This document shows positions 32,947 to 44,053 of a stretch of DNA of 64,000 nt, in pieces. The stretch's first letter is position 1; each line of letters starts with the position of its first letter. Source of the DNA: Bradyrhizobium jicamae. GTDB lineage: Bacteria > Pseudomonadota > Alphaproteobacteria > Rhizobiales > Xanthobacteraceae. Position numbers and translations under genes: made by a program. Location: positions 1-64,000 of the forward strand of contig NZ_JAFCKQ010000024.1 in assembly GCF_018130215.1 (NCBI RefSeq), written 5' to 3'. The notes under the pieces are model-generated. The model searched no databases. It worked only from the letters and a program-made list of their open reading frames with translations, and was not told the DNA's origin.

Positions 32947-34368
32947 ATGTCGTCCGCGATCACAGAGCATGCCGACGGCCTGCCGCAGCCGCAACGCAAT
33001 CTGGCCATTCTCACGATCGCGCTCGGCCTCGTGATGGCCGTCATCGACGGCTCGATCGCCAACGTCGCCCTCCCCACCATCGCCAAGGCCCTCGACGCCA
33101 GTCCCGCCTTTTCGGTCTGGATCGTCAACGGCTACCAGCTCGCGATCACGATTTCGCTGCTGCCGCTGGCCTCGCTCGGCGAAATCATCGGCTATCGCCG
33201 GGTCTACCTGGCGGGGCTCGTGCTGTTCACGGTGGCGTCGCTGTTCTGCGCTCTTGCGCATACGCTGCCGCTGCTGACGGTCGCCCGCATCATCCAGGGA
33301 TTTGGCGCGGCTGGTATCCTCAGCGTCAACTCCGCACTTGTCCGCTTCACCTATCCGCATGCCCTGCTCGGCCGCGGCATCGGCATCAACGCGCTGGTCG
33401 TCGCCGTCTCGGCCGCGGTCGGCCCCACAGTGGCGTCGTTCATCCTGTCGGTCGGAACGTGGCCGTATCTGTTCGCCATCAACGTCCCGCTCGGCATCGT
33501 GACCCTGGCGTTCGGCTTGCGTTACCTTCCGCACACGATGCCGGCCGTTCACGCCTTCGACTGGCAAAGTGCGGCGCTGAGCGCCGTGACGTTCGGGCTC
33601 GGCATCGCCGCGATCGACAGCGCCGGCCACGGCGAGGCGTTGTTTTTCTGCCTCACCGAGTTTGCGATCGCGGCGATCGCAGGCTTCCTGCTGGTGCGGC
33701 GGCAGAGGCACCTGCCCTCACCGCTATTGCCGATCGACCTGCTGCGGATTCCCATCTTCGCGCTGTCGATCGGCACCTCGATCGCCTCGTTCTGCGGGCA
33801 GATGCTGGCCTTTGTCGCGATGCCATTCTACCTCGAGAACCATTTCGGCTATTCGGCGGTGCAGATCGGCCTTCTGATCACGCCCTGGCCGATCGCGGTC
33901 GCCTGTGCCGCGCCGCTCGCCGGCCGGCTGGTCGAGCGTTATCCGGCCGGACTCCTGGGCGGCATCGGATTGCTGCTGTTCGCGCTGGGATTGGGTGCCC
34001 TGGCGCTGCTGCCGGCCACCGCAACACCGTTCGACCTGATCTGGCGCATGGCGCTCGCTGGCGCCGGCTTCGGCCTGTTCCAGACCCCCAACAACCGCAC
34101 CATGATCGCCGCCGCCCCGCGCGAGCGCTCGGGCGGCGCAAGCGGTATGCTCGGCACCGCGCGGCTGCTGGGACAGACCACTGGAGCTGCCCTGGTGGCA
34201 TTGCTGCTGGGGCGCTATCCGACTGATGGCACCAGGATCTCGTTGATGGTCGGCGTCGGCTTCGCGCTGGCGGGAGCTGCGCTCAGCACATTCAGGCTGT
34301 CCTCGACGGGCAGCCGCGGCGCCGAGCAGGTGCGCGTCCACGAGGGCCAGCGCCTCAAGGGCGAGTGA
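32947..34368 (+). CDS. MFS transporter, DHA2 (14-helix) drug:proton antiporter type
   Basis: A 473-residue membrane protein of the DHA2/QacA-EmrB branch with 14 predicted helices, probably pumping out hydrophobic compounds in exchange for protons. Signatures are GLVMAVIDGSIANVALPTIA in helix 1 (motif D1), LASLGEIIGYRRVYLAGL (motif A) and RIIQGFGAAGILSVN plus the motif C-like GPTVASFI. No membrane fusion partner (EmrA-like) is next to it. It stands alone between a PilZ gene and the clpA terminator region, and its regulator is not evident. Confidence 0.92.
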   Translation: MSSAITEHADGLPQPQRNLAILTIALGLVMAVIDGSIANVALPTIAKALDASPAFSVWIVNGYQLAITISLLPLASLGEIIGYRRVYLAGLVLFTVASLFCALAHTLPLLTVARIIQGFGAAGILSVNSALVRFTYPHALLGRGIGINALVVAVSAAVGPTVASFILSVGTWPYLFAINVPLGIVTLAFGLRYLPHTMPAVHAFDWQSAALSAVTFGLGIAAIDSAGHGEALFFCLTEFAIAAIAGFLLVRRQRHLPSPLLPIDLLRIPIFALSIGTSIASFCGQMLAFVAMPFYLENHFGYSAVQIGLLITPWPIAVACAAPLAGRLVERYPAGLLGGIGLLLFALGLGALALLPATATPFDLIWRMALAGAGFGLFQTPNNRTMIAAAPRERSGGASGMLGTARLLGQTTGAALVALLLGRYPTDGTRISLMVGVGFALAGAALSTFRLSSTGSRGAEQVRVHEGQRLKGE

Positions 34369-34393
34369 GCGCCGCAACTAGAAAGGCGCAAGC

Positions 34394-34423
34394 AAAAAGG
34401 CCGGCTTTGCAGCCGGCCCTTTC
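34394..34423. terminator. Bidirectional terminator between the DHA2 pump and clpA
   Basis: GGCCGGCT (34399-34406), TTGC loop, AGCCGGCC (34411-34418). On the minus strand it is followed by five T (34394-34398), a good terminator for clpA; on the plus strand by CTTT, weaker, for the transporter gene. Confidence 0.85.
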
Positions 34424-34446
34424 GATGTTGCACTTCGCGAGACCCT

Positions 34447-36855
<2,409 letters not shown>

Positions 36856-37115
36856 TCGCGTCCTCTACGGTCCCCGGCCATCATGATCGCCATTACCCGG
36901 TCAGGCAACAACAACCTTCGTGATCACCTGTCATATAGTTACGACGGATCGTGGCGAAAGACCGGTTCCGGCACGATGGTTTTCCTCTAAATTCTGGACC
37001 ATCAGGGTGTCGCGAAACCGCTGCCCGTGAAGATACGGGACGCCGTTCGCTTCCGACATGAATGATTTGATGCAAGACCCGTTCCGCTGACGCGGCGTCG
37101 AAGGTTACCGGCGAA

Positions 37116-37511
37116 CTACTTCTTTTCCATCACGCATTGCAGCGGGTGCTGGTGCTTGCGCGCGAAATCCATCACCTGCGTGACCTTGGTCTCGGCGATC
37201 TCGTAGGTGAAGACGCCGCACTCGCCGATGCCGTGATGATGAACGTGCAGCATGATCTTGGTGGCCGCTTCCGCGTCCTTCTGGAAGAACTTCTCCAGCA
37301 CGTGAACGACGAACTCCATCGGCGTGTAGTCGTCGTTGAGGATCAGGACCCGGTACAGATTCGGCCGCTTGGTCTTCGGCTTGACCTTCGTGATGACCGA
37401 GGTCGACGGGCCACCCGTCCCTCCGGGATTGCGGTTCTCGTCGCCGCTCATCCTGGGCGTGCGGGACGACATCGAGTCGGCGACAGGGACTGTGGACGTG
37501 GATCGCAACAT
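37116..37511 (-). CDS. clpS: ClpS adaptor of the ClpAP protease
   Basis: A 131-residue adaptor that binds N-degron substrates and delivers them to ClpA. The core is RVLILNDDYTPMEFVVHVLEKFF, HHHGIGECGVFTYEIAETKV and the end QHPLQCVMEKK. The family core is about 85 residues; here an N-terminal extension of about 40, Gly/Pro/Thr-rich, precedes it. The annotated start at 37511 is the longest; Met at 37472 or 37451 would be shorter and no ribosome site clearly chooses. The adjacent clpA is its partner. Confidence 0.95.
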   Translation of the reverse strand: MLRSTSTVPVADSMSSRTPRMSGDENRNPGGTGGPSTSVITKVKPKTKRPNLYRVLILNDDYTPMEFVVHVLEKFFQKDAEAATKIMLHVHHHGIGECGVFTYEIAETKVTQVMDFARKHQHPLQCVMEKK

Positions 37512-37951
37512 GGCTCAGGCGTTCGAATTCCCCAGGGGAAACCGGTTGGCGTATCGGGGGTGTTTCGCGATTGCCGCAGCAGTCATCGCGGAACTCCCGG
37601 CAACGCTTTCCAGATTGCCGCTCCCGGTCCGACCCAGCGGCTGGATCGGCATCCCGAATATGGGCCCGGCAACGCGCTGCCGCAAGCACGGAAGCGTTGC
37701 CGGTCTTGACCCAAACCCGGCCGATTCCCGGCCCGGCAATCCCCTCAAGGTTAATCGTTTCCGTCGGATTTGACAAAGGAGTCCATCCAACCCCTTAAGC
37801 GGCCGTTGAGGATAAGCGCGGTTTTTGACCGGTTTTTCATCCGTTGCGGCAGGCCGTTACCGGGTATGGGCGCGTTTCCCGGGTACGATTCATCAACCGT
37901 TTAGCCGATCGCGCAGAAATTGCGCATCAGATCAATTTCGATGAGCAGGTC
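37512..37951. other. 440-base gap between clpS and the TadG-like gene
   Basis: No gene is supported. Both divergent promoters must be here. GC-rich runs such as CCCGGCCGATTCCCGGCCCGG lie near 37717-37735. An extension of the TadG-like frame reaches 37844 but its coding is not plausible. Confidence 0.5.
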
Positions 37952-39826
37952 ATGCTTGGTAAAGCCCTTTTCGGCCGACTCGGCTCGGCCGCCCGCCGGT
38001 TTGCAGCTGCACGCGACGGCAACATCGCCGTGCTGTTCACCCTCGCGGCCATACCGGTCGTCACCTTCGTCGGTGCGGCGGTCGACTATTCGCGCGCCAA
38101 TGCGGCCCGCTCCTCGATGCAGTCGGCCCTCGATTCGACGGTGCTGATGGTGTCGAAGGATCTGACCGCCGGAACCATCACGACGGCCCAGATCGCGACC
38201 CAGGCGCAGAACTACTTCAACGCCCTCTACACCAACAAGGATGCCCAGGGCATTACCGTCACCTCCAGCTATACCACCGCCACCTCGAGCGCGGCGGCGA
38301 CCATCCTGCTGAGTGGGTCCGGCCATATCAAAACCGACTTCATGCAGCTGGCCGGCTTCCCGACGATGAATTTCGCCACCACGTCGACGAGCACCTGGGG
38401 CAACGTCAAGATGCGCGTCGCGCTCGCGCTCGACAATACGGGATCGATGGCGCAAAGCGGCAAGATCACGGCGCTGCGCAACGCGGTCGCCGGCAGCGGC
38501 GGCCTGATCGATCAGCTCTCCGCGCTCTCCAAGACCAATGGTGACGTCTACATCTCGGTCATCCCATTCGCCAAGGTCGTCAATGTCGGCAACTCGAACT
38601 ACTCGCAGAGCTGGATCGACTGGACCGACTGGCTGAATCCGCCGACCACCCAGCCCAATAACGGCAGCACCCAGGCGAGCCTGCCGATGAACTGGCATGC
38701 AGTGGGACCGGGCGCGCAATGTCCGTGGACCAATACCAGCGGCGGCTTCACCTGCCTCTCCAGTCCGACCAGCACCTCGAGCGTGTCGACGATTCCGTCG
38801 AGCGGCAGCTACAAGGGCTACATCTGCCCGAGCGTCGATTACAATTCCCACAGCGCCTACAATGGCTGCTGGGTCAGCACCGCGGCCGGCACGGGCGTGT
38901 TCTGCTCGGGATCGTCATCCTGCGCCTGTCCGACCAATTCCTCCGGAGCCGCCGTATCCGGCTGCAGTTGCTCCGGCAGCGGCAGCGGCAAATCCTGCAC
39001 CGGCAATCTCTACACCCACGACTGGACGCAGCCGGGTGCCAACGACACCACGCACAATACCTACCAGCCCCGGGTCAGCGCCGTCGTCGGCTGGACCAAC
39101 AACAAATGGACGTCGACCAATTCGACGCCCACGGTGCAGAACAACTGGACCCAGGCGTCGACCGACCCGATTACCAACTGGACCGGCTGCATCACCGACC
39201 GCACCCAGCCCAACGACGCCACCGGCGTGCTGCCGGCGTCGTCCGATGTCACGACGCTCTTCCCGGCAAACGAATATTACGAAAACAGCACAGCCTATTG
39301 CAGCAGCAGCGCCTCGACGCCACTCGAGCCGATCATTCCGCTGAGCTACAACTGGAGCACGCTGAAGACCGCCGTCAACGCGATGCAGCCGACCGGCGGT
39401 ACCGATCAGTCGGTCGGATTGGCCTGGGCATGGCAGTCGCTCATCGTGGGCGGTCCGCTGAATACGCCGGCCGAGGATGCCAACACCACCTACAATCGGG
39501 TCATCATCCTGCTGTCCGACGGTCTCAACACCGAGGACCGCTGGCCCGATTACGGCAATGGCAATACGCAGGCATCGGGCAATCCGATCGATGCCCGGCA
39601 GACGACGCAATGCCAGAACATCAAGAACGCCACGGATTCCAAGGGCCAGCCGATGTACACGATCTACACGATCCAGGTGAACACCGACGGCGACCCCACC
39701 TCCACCGTTCTGCAGAACTGTGCGAGCAGCCCGGACAAGTTCTTCATGCTGACCAGCTCGAGCCAGATCGTGACCACGTTCAACACGATCGGCACCGCGC
39801 TCAGCAAGCTGCGGCTGGCGAAATAA
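37952..39826 (+). CDS. TadG-like pilus/Flp-assembly protein with von Willebrand A domain
   Basis: A 624-residue protein with an N-terminal membrane anchor (GNIAVLFTLAAIPVVTFVGAAVDYSRAN, the Tad-type segment of TadE/TadG proteins) and a von Willebrand factor A domain. The metal-ion site begins DNTGSM at about residue 165, with LLSDGLNTEDRW later. A Ser/Thr/Asn-rich, low-complexity and Cys-containing stretch (about 270-400) has the look of a surface-exposed insert. No tad/cpa genes are near, so it is an orphan, as often in Bradyrhizobium. Start at 37952 chosen from the N-terminal pattern; ribosome site weak. Terminator follows. Confidence 0.85.
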   Translation: MLGKALFGRLGSAARRFAAARDGNIAVLFTLAAIPVVTFVGAAVDYSRANAARSSMQSALDSTVLMVSKDLTAGTITTAQIATQAQNYFNALYTNKDAQGITVTSSYTTATSSAAATILLSGSGHIKTDFMQLAGFPTMNFATTSTSTWGNVKMRVALALDNTGSMAQSGKITALRNAVAGSGGLIDQLSALSKTNGDVYISVIPFAKVVNVGNSNYSQSWIDWTDWLNPPTTQPNNGSTQASLPMNWHAVGPGAQCPWTNTSGGFTCLSSPTSTSSVSTIPSSGSYKGYICPSVDYNSHSAYNGCWVSTAAGTGVFCSGSSSCACPTNSSGAAVSGCSCSGSGSGKSCTGNLYTHDWTQPGANDTTHNTYQPRVSAVVGWTNNKWTSTNSTPTVQNNWTQASTDPITNWTGCITDRTQPNDATGVLPASSDVTTLFPANEYYENSTAYCSSSASTPLEPIIPLSYNWSTLKTAVNAMQPTGGTDQSVGLAWAWQSLIVGGPLNTPAEDANTTYNRVIILLSDGLNTEDRWPDYGNGNTQASGNPIDARQTTQCQNIKNATDSKGQPMYTIYTIQVNTDGDPTSTVLQNCASSPDKFFMLTSSSQIVTTFNTIGTALSKLRLAK

Positions 39827-39850
39827 GCAGCCGCAGAAGGCAAAACGAAA

Positions 39851-39879
39851 AAAAGCCCGGCCGATGCGGCCGGGCTTTT
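39851..39879 (+). terminator. Rho-independent terminator of the TadG-like gene
   Basis: GCCCGGCCG and CGGCCGGGC form a 9-base perfect stem (39855-39863, 39867-39875) with a 3-base loop, flanked by AAAA and TTTT that extend the pairing. It lies 25 bases behind the stop. Confidence 0.9.
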
Positions 39880-39893
39880 GTCTTTCGGCACGT

Positions 39894-39930
39894 GGAGCGT
39901 TTTCGAGCGGAAAACGCGCTAAAAGAAAAC
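39894..39930. repeat. GAGCGTTTTC-type repeat, copy C (short)
   Basis: GAGCGTTTTCGAGCGGAAAACG then CGCTAAAAGAAAAC, a shortened relative of copies A (29954) and B (32239). It sits between the TadG terminator and the phasin gene. Confidence 0.75.
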
Positions 39931-39980
39931 CGAGCTCGGTCCGGACTGAATCGGAACGGAGCCCGGTGCTGGTGCGACGA

Positions 39981-40322
39981 TCAGTTCGAGGACGCAGGCG
40001 CGAACTTGGCGACCAGGCCCTCATAGGGCTTGAAGGTCTGCTTGGCGCAATCGCTGTAGAGACCGGCGATCTTCTGCGATTCAGCGACGAAGGTCTCGTA
40101 GGCCGAGCGCACGAACTCGGTCTGCGCCTCGAGCGCCTTGTCGAGCGACTTCACGCCGGACAGCTTCTCGACGAAGGACTTGGTGTCCTCGAACGACTTC
40201 TTGGCATAATCGCCATACGCGGTGGCGATCGCCTGGACACCGCTCTGCAGGTTGGTCGCGGAGGCCTGGACCGATTCCAGATGCTCTTTGCCGTAGTTCT
40301 GAATGTCTTCAATCTTGACCAT
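39981..40322 (-). CDS. Phasin (polyhydroxyalkanoate granule protein)
   Basis: A 113-residue phasin that coats polyhydroxybutyrate granules. It is all-helical and matches the phasin family in NYGKEHLESVQASATNLQSG and LEAQTEFVRSAYETFVAES, with a Lys-rich helical surface. The true start is the ATG at 40322 (MVKIEDIQNYG); the open frame upstream runs through the promoter and is Cys-rich, not protein-like. AAGGAA lies ahead of the start. The promoter region carries two GTGC-N3-GCAC palindromes at 40403-40445, of the kind expected for the regulator PhaR. Confidence 0.93.
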   Translation of the reverse strand: MVKIEDIQNYGKEHLESVQASATNLQSGVQAIATAYGDYAKKSFEDTKSFVEKLSGVKSLDKALEAQTEFVRSAYETFVAESQKIAGLYSDCAKQTFKPYEGLVAKFAPASSN

Positions 40323-40752
40323 AATGGAGTTCCTTTTTCCCAGACTTGAACGTGCAGTTCCAATTGCCGGGAAGCTCCCGGCCCCCTGACACGCACAACA
40401 TAGTGCACTGCACAATACAGTCAAGCACAATTGTGCGATGCACAATCTCCACGGCTCCGCGGGCCCCGATTCGCAGCATTTGCGATAAACCCCGGGCTCT
40501 TGCGCAACGGTTGCTTAATCCTTTGGAAACTCGCGCCCCCTAACCTGATTCCCGGACTTTGTTCGCCTTCCGACAGGCAGCCTTAAAACTGTTTGTGAAC
40601 AGCATCTTAGCTAGAACAGCGACCTGCGCGGCCACCGGGGCCGATCGTTCAACCCGGAGGTGGCTCGTTGCGCAGGCAAGGATCAGTGGTCGTTGGGCAC
40701 AATTTCGCCTCACGAGCCGGTGATCTAGATAGAAATTGGGACGGGGAAGTAA
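40323..40752. other. 430-base gap between the divergent phasin and carboxypeptidase genes
   Basis: Holds the phasin promoter with palindromes at 40403-40445 and, further right, the promoter of the carboxypeptidase gene, which I cannot pin down. A TTG-started frame of about 79 codons from 40668 overlaps the carboxypeptidase start and is not supported. Confidence 0.5.
40403..40445. promoter_or_regulatory. Two palindromes GTGC-N3-GCAC, candidate PhaR operators
   Basis: GTGCACTGCAC (40403-40413) and TTGTGC-GAT-GCACAA (40431-40445), the latter also overlapping the perfect palindrome GCACAATTGTGC (40425-40436). They lie about 80-125 bases upstream of the phasin start. TGC-N3-GCA is close to the core reported for PhaR of other alphaproteobacteria; this assignment is inference. 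Confidence 0.6.
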
Positions 40753-42528
40753 ATGCTTCGCACAACCTTGGCTTCCTCGCGCGCGTTGCGAGTTGGCGTT
40801 CTCGGGCTCGTAACCCTCACGACTGCGGTCCTGATCAGTGGCAGCGCCGAGGCGCGCCATCGGCACCGCCACCACGTCAGCCATCACGGCAGCGAAGATT
40901 CCAGTGACAGCGACAGCCCGCGCTTCGCCTCGATCATCGTCGACGGCAATTCCGGTACGGTGCTGACGGCGACCAGCCCCGACGGCCTGCGCCATCCCGC
41001 ATCCCTCACCAAGATGATGACGCTCTATCTCCTGTTCGAGCGCCTGGACGCCGGCAAGATCAAGCTCGATACCGAGATGCAGGTCTCGGAGCACGCATCA
41101 GAGCAGGACCCGACCAAGCTCGGCCTGCGCCCCGGCCAGACCATCAGGGTCGAAGACGCCATCAAGGGCCTGATCACCCGCTCGGCCAATGACGCTGCGG
41201 TGGTGATCGCCGAGGCGATCGGCGGCAGCGAAGACGACTTCGCCCGGATGATGACCCGCAAGGCGCACGCGCTCGGCATGAGCCGCACGATCTACCGCAA
41301 CGCCTCGGGCCTTCCCAACGACGAGCAGGTGACGACGGCGCGTGACCAGTCCGTGCTGGGCCGCGCGCTCCAGGATCGCTTCCCGCGCTATTATCGCTAC
41401 TTCGCGACCACCGCCTTCAATTTCCGCGGCCACACCATCACCGGCCACAATCACCTGCTCGGCAGCGTCGAGGGCGTCGACGGCATCAAGACCGGCTACA
41501 CCCGCGCCTCCGGCTTCAACCTCGTCACCTCGATGCACCGCGGCAACCGCTTCCTGATCGGCGTGGTGCTCGGCGGCCGCAGCGGCGGCTCCCGCGACGC
41601 CATCATGCGCAATCTGCTCGCCGAGAACCTCGCCAAGGGCGCGACCACCCGCACCGCGGCGGCGATCACCGAGCGCAACCCGGCCGACGCCAAGGTCGAG
41701 GTCGCCGACTCCGATGACGCGCCGGGCGCCTCCGAGCCGATGGCGGCCCCGTCCGAACCCGTCGCAGCCGCCGCGCCCGCACCGCGCCCGGCGAGCAAGC
41801 CCTCGCTGATCGCGCAAGCCGCCGCGGCACTGCCGCCGCTGCCCTCGCGGCCCGAGCCGCAGGCCAAGCCCGAGCCGGCGCCGCTGACGTCAGGCGTGAT
41901 CCAGACCCAACAGATCGCCGCGATCCCGGGCTCCGACGAACCGATGAAGCCGGTGAAGGTGAAGACGGTTCAGGTCAAGGCCGGCCAGATCAAGCTTGCT
42001 GCTGCCGGCCCGACGCAGCCGGCGCCGCCGATCACCAGCACGATCCCGTCCCGCTCCGATGTCGCCGAGACCTCGAATGCCATGATGGCGCGGGCCGCCG
42101 AGACCAACCGGCCCGACATGCCACCGCAGCCCGCCAATTTCGGCACCGGCAACGGCGTGCTTGGCGTGCTGCCCGCCTCCAGCCTGCAATCGCCCCCGGC
42201 GACCGCGCAGGCGATGGCATCGATCGAACCCGCCCGCAGCCAGCCGGCTGCCCAGACCAGGCTGACCTCCGCGGCTGCCCATACCGGCTGGATCATCCAG
42301 GTGGGCGCGCTGGAGTCCGAGAACGAGGCCAAGCAGCGTATCGACCTCGCCCGCAATTCGGCCCGCGGCCTGCTCAGCAAGGCGGATCCGTTCACCGAGA
42401 CCGTCGTCTCCAAGGGCGATCGCACGCTCTATCGGGCCCGCTTCGCCGGCCTCGAGCGCGATCAGGCCGAAGCGGTCTGCCGGACGCTGAAGCGCGCCGA
42501 TATCTCCTGCATCACCGTCCGCAACTGA
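40753..42528 (+). CDS. D-alanyl-D-alanine carboxypeptidase (S11) with SPOR domain
   Basis: Low-molecular-weight penicillin-binding protein that trims the terminal D-Ala of peptidoglycan stem peptides. Signal peptide about residues 1-34, then a His/Ser-rich stretch (RHRHRHHVSHHGSEDSSDSD). Active-site motifs are S84-L-T-K87, S144-A-N146 and K246-T-G248. Residues about 310-500 are a long Pro/Ala linker, and the C terminus (WIIQVGALESENEAKQRIDL) is a SPOR domain for septal glycan. Length of 591 residues is typical of the linker-plus-SPOR form. GGGGAAG precedes the ATG at 40753 by about 3 bases. Confidence 0.95.
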   Translation: MLRTTLASSRALRVGVLGLVTLTTAVLISGSAEARHRHRHHVSHHGSEDSSDSDSPRFASIIVDGNSGTVLTATSPDGLRHPASLTKMMTLYLLFERLDAGKIKLDTEMQVSEHASEQDPTKLGLRPGQTIRVEDAIKGLITRSANDAAVVIAEAIGGSEDDFARMMTRKAHALGMSRTIYRNASGLPNDEQVTTARDQSVLGRALQDRFPRYYRYFATTAFNFRGHTITGHNHLLGSVEGVDGIKTGYTRASGFNLVTSMHRGNRFLIGVVLGGRSGGSRDAIMRNLLAENLAKGATTRTAAAITERNPADAKVEVADSDDAPGASEPMAAPSEPVAAAAPAPRPASKPSLIAQAAAALPPLPSRPEPQAKPEPAPLTSGVIQTQQIAAIPGSDEPMKPVKVKTVQVKAGQIKLAAAGPTQPAPPITSTIPSRSDVAETSNAMMARAAETNRPDMPPQPANFGTGNGVLGVLPASSLQSPPATAQAMASIEPARSQPAAQTRLTSAAAHTGWIIQVGALESENEAKQRIDLARNSARGLLSKADPFTETVVSKGDRTLYRARFAGLERDQAEAVCRTLKRADISCITVRN

Positions 42529-42551
42529 TCGAACTCATCGTCTGGGACAGA

Positions 42552-42588
42552 CAAGGCCGGCGCCGCAAGCGCCGGCCTTGTTGCTTTT
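42552..42588 (+). terminator. Terminator of the carboxypeptidase gene
   Basis: CAAGGCCGGCGC (42552-42563), loop CGCAA, GCGCCGGCCTTG (42569-42580): a perfect 12-base stem, followed by TTGCTTTT. Lies 24 bases behind the stop and also between convergent genes. Confidence 0.9.
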
Positions 42589-42776
42589 GGGCCGCAGTCG
42601 CAAATGCCGATCGCGGCAGCGATCCCGCGAAAACTTCTCGTCAAGATTTTACGGTTAAATTTCAGCGAATGAAGCATCGACCATGCCGGACAACGGTGGG
42701 CGATACGGGGCATCGATCGGAGATCAGCAGGAAGCAGCTCTCGGCTTGTGGCGTTGAGTGGCGTTGCCGGAGTTAG

Positions 42777-43502
42777 CTAACGATGCGTGCGAAGCAAAGT
42801 ATCCTTGGCCTCGTTTACACGGGCAGCGAGATACGTCGAGCCCCCCTGGTCGGGATGCAGTTTCTTCATGAGGGCGCGGTGAGCCCGGCCGATGTCGTCA
42901 CGCGACGCACCCGGCTGCAGGCCAAGGATCTGATAGGCCTCCTCATCCGTCATTTTGCCGGTCGCCGCCGCACGGCGCTGCCCCCCTGCCCGGTCGCCCT
43001 GCGCGTCCTGACGCCAGGCGGGAAACCGGCGGTCCAGATAGCTTTCAAGTAGCGCCACGCTCTCGGCGTCGAAGCCCGGGACCATCGCCAGCAATTGCGG
43101 CAGGTCGAACTCGTCGAGCATGCGGCCCGCATGGGCGCCGTCCACGATCTGGCCCCTGAGGACGCCGCTGTCGTGATCGAGGCTCATATCGAGATATTGC
43201 GAGCGCACGCGCGAAGCCTGTCCCGCCGCCCGCTGCGTGCCGCCGCCGAACATGCTGCCGAGATTTGTGAAGCCTGTCGTCCCGAATGGTGACCAGCCGA
43301 GCAGTCCAGCGCCGAAGATTCCGAGCGGGATCGCGACTGCAAGCTCGCCCCTGACGCCAATGAAGGCCGCGAACGCAAGCGCCAGCACGCCGCCCACGAT
43401 CTTGATGACGCGGGCAAGCACGACCGGGTTCGCCGCACGAAACATCTGCAGCGCGGAATAAAGCACGATAACGGCAACGACGCCGGCGATCAGGGTTGGC
43501 AT
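42777..43502 (-). CDS. Membrane-anchored DnaJ-domain protein
   Basis: A 241-residue protein with about two N-terminal hydrophobic segments (about 3-20 and 35-65), a middle region and a C-terminal J domain of about 60 residues: DEEAYQILGLQPGASRDDIGRAHRALMKKLHPDQGGS, with the HPD motif intact. It should activate a DnaK/Hsp70 partner at the inner membrane. The layout resembles the mitochondrial import co-chaperone Tim14/Pam18, whose bacterial relatives have this design; function unknown. It lies convergent with the carboxypeptidase gene and divergent from the DUF302 gene. Confidence 0.88.
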   Translation of the reverse strand: MPTLIAGVVAVIVLYSALQMFRAANPVVLARVIKIVGGVLALAFAAFIGVRGELAVAIPLGIFGAGLLGWSPFGTTGFTNLGSMFGGGTQRAAGQASRVRSQYLDMSLDHDSGVLRGQIVDGAHAGRMLDEFDLPQLLAMVPGFDAESVALLESYLDRRFPAWRQDAQGDRAGGQRRAAATGKMTDEEAYQILGLQPGASRDDIGRAHRALMKKLHPDQGGSTYLAARVNEAKDTLLRTHR

Positions 43503-43631
43503 GCGCGGAATATAGGCGCCTCGGCCGCAAAAAGCATGCGCAGCTTCGCCTCACCGCAGCGTGAAACGTCGCGGCGTGGCGGCAACCAGTGCAATTGATT
43601 AGGGTACCGACGGGCTGAATCAGGGAGCAGC

Positions 43632-44036
43632 ATGATGACCGTTGACGGATTGATCAGCCTTCGCAGCAATGTCGGACCGCAGCAGACGATCGAGCGGCTC
43701 AAGGCTGAACTTGCGGCGAGCGGACTGACGGTGTTCGCCGAGATCGATCACGCCGCAGGCGCCGCCGTGGTCGGCCTCGAACTCCGCCCGACCACGGTCC
43801 TGATCTTCGGCAACGCCAAGGGTGGTACGCCGCTGATGCAGGCGGCGCAGACGATCGGCATCGACCTGCCGCTGAAGGCGCTGGTCTGGCAGGATGCCGC
43901 CGGCGACACCTGGTTTTCATACAACGACCCCGCCTGGCTGGCGCAGCGGCACGGCATCGCGGAGCAGACCAAGATGGTTGCAGCCAACATGTCGACGATG
44001 CTCGCCGCGGTCGGGAAAGCCGCGATCGCGCGGTAG
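43632..44036 (+). CDS. DUF302 family protein
   Basis: A 134-residue protein of the DUF302 family, a small alpha/beta fold of unknown function. The typical blocks are the ERLKAELAASGLTVFAEIDH repeat, ELRPTTVLIFGNAKGGTPLM and the end HGI. No signal peptide is seen, so it should be cytoplasmic. The neighbours are a DnaJ-domain gene, divergent, and a VWA gene, convergent. GGGAGCAGC lies ahead of the start at 43632; a second Met follows directly. Confidence 0.9.
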   Translation: MMTVDGLISLRSNVGPQQTIERLKAELAASGLTVFAEIDHAAGAAVVGLELRPTTVLIFGNAKGGTPLMQAAQTIGIDLPLKALVWQDAAGDTWFSYNDPAWLAQRHGIAEQTKMVAANMSTMLAAVGKAAIAR

Positions 44037-44053
44037 CGCCGCGGGCGGGTTGC

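Noticed and set aside
40668..40907. A TTG-started 79-codon frame with GGAGG upstream
   Set aside because: It overlaps the start of the carboxypeptidase gene in another frame and its translation becomes Arg/Pro-rich noise.
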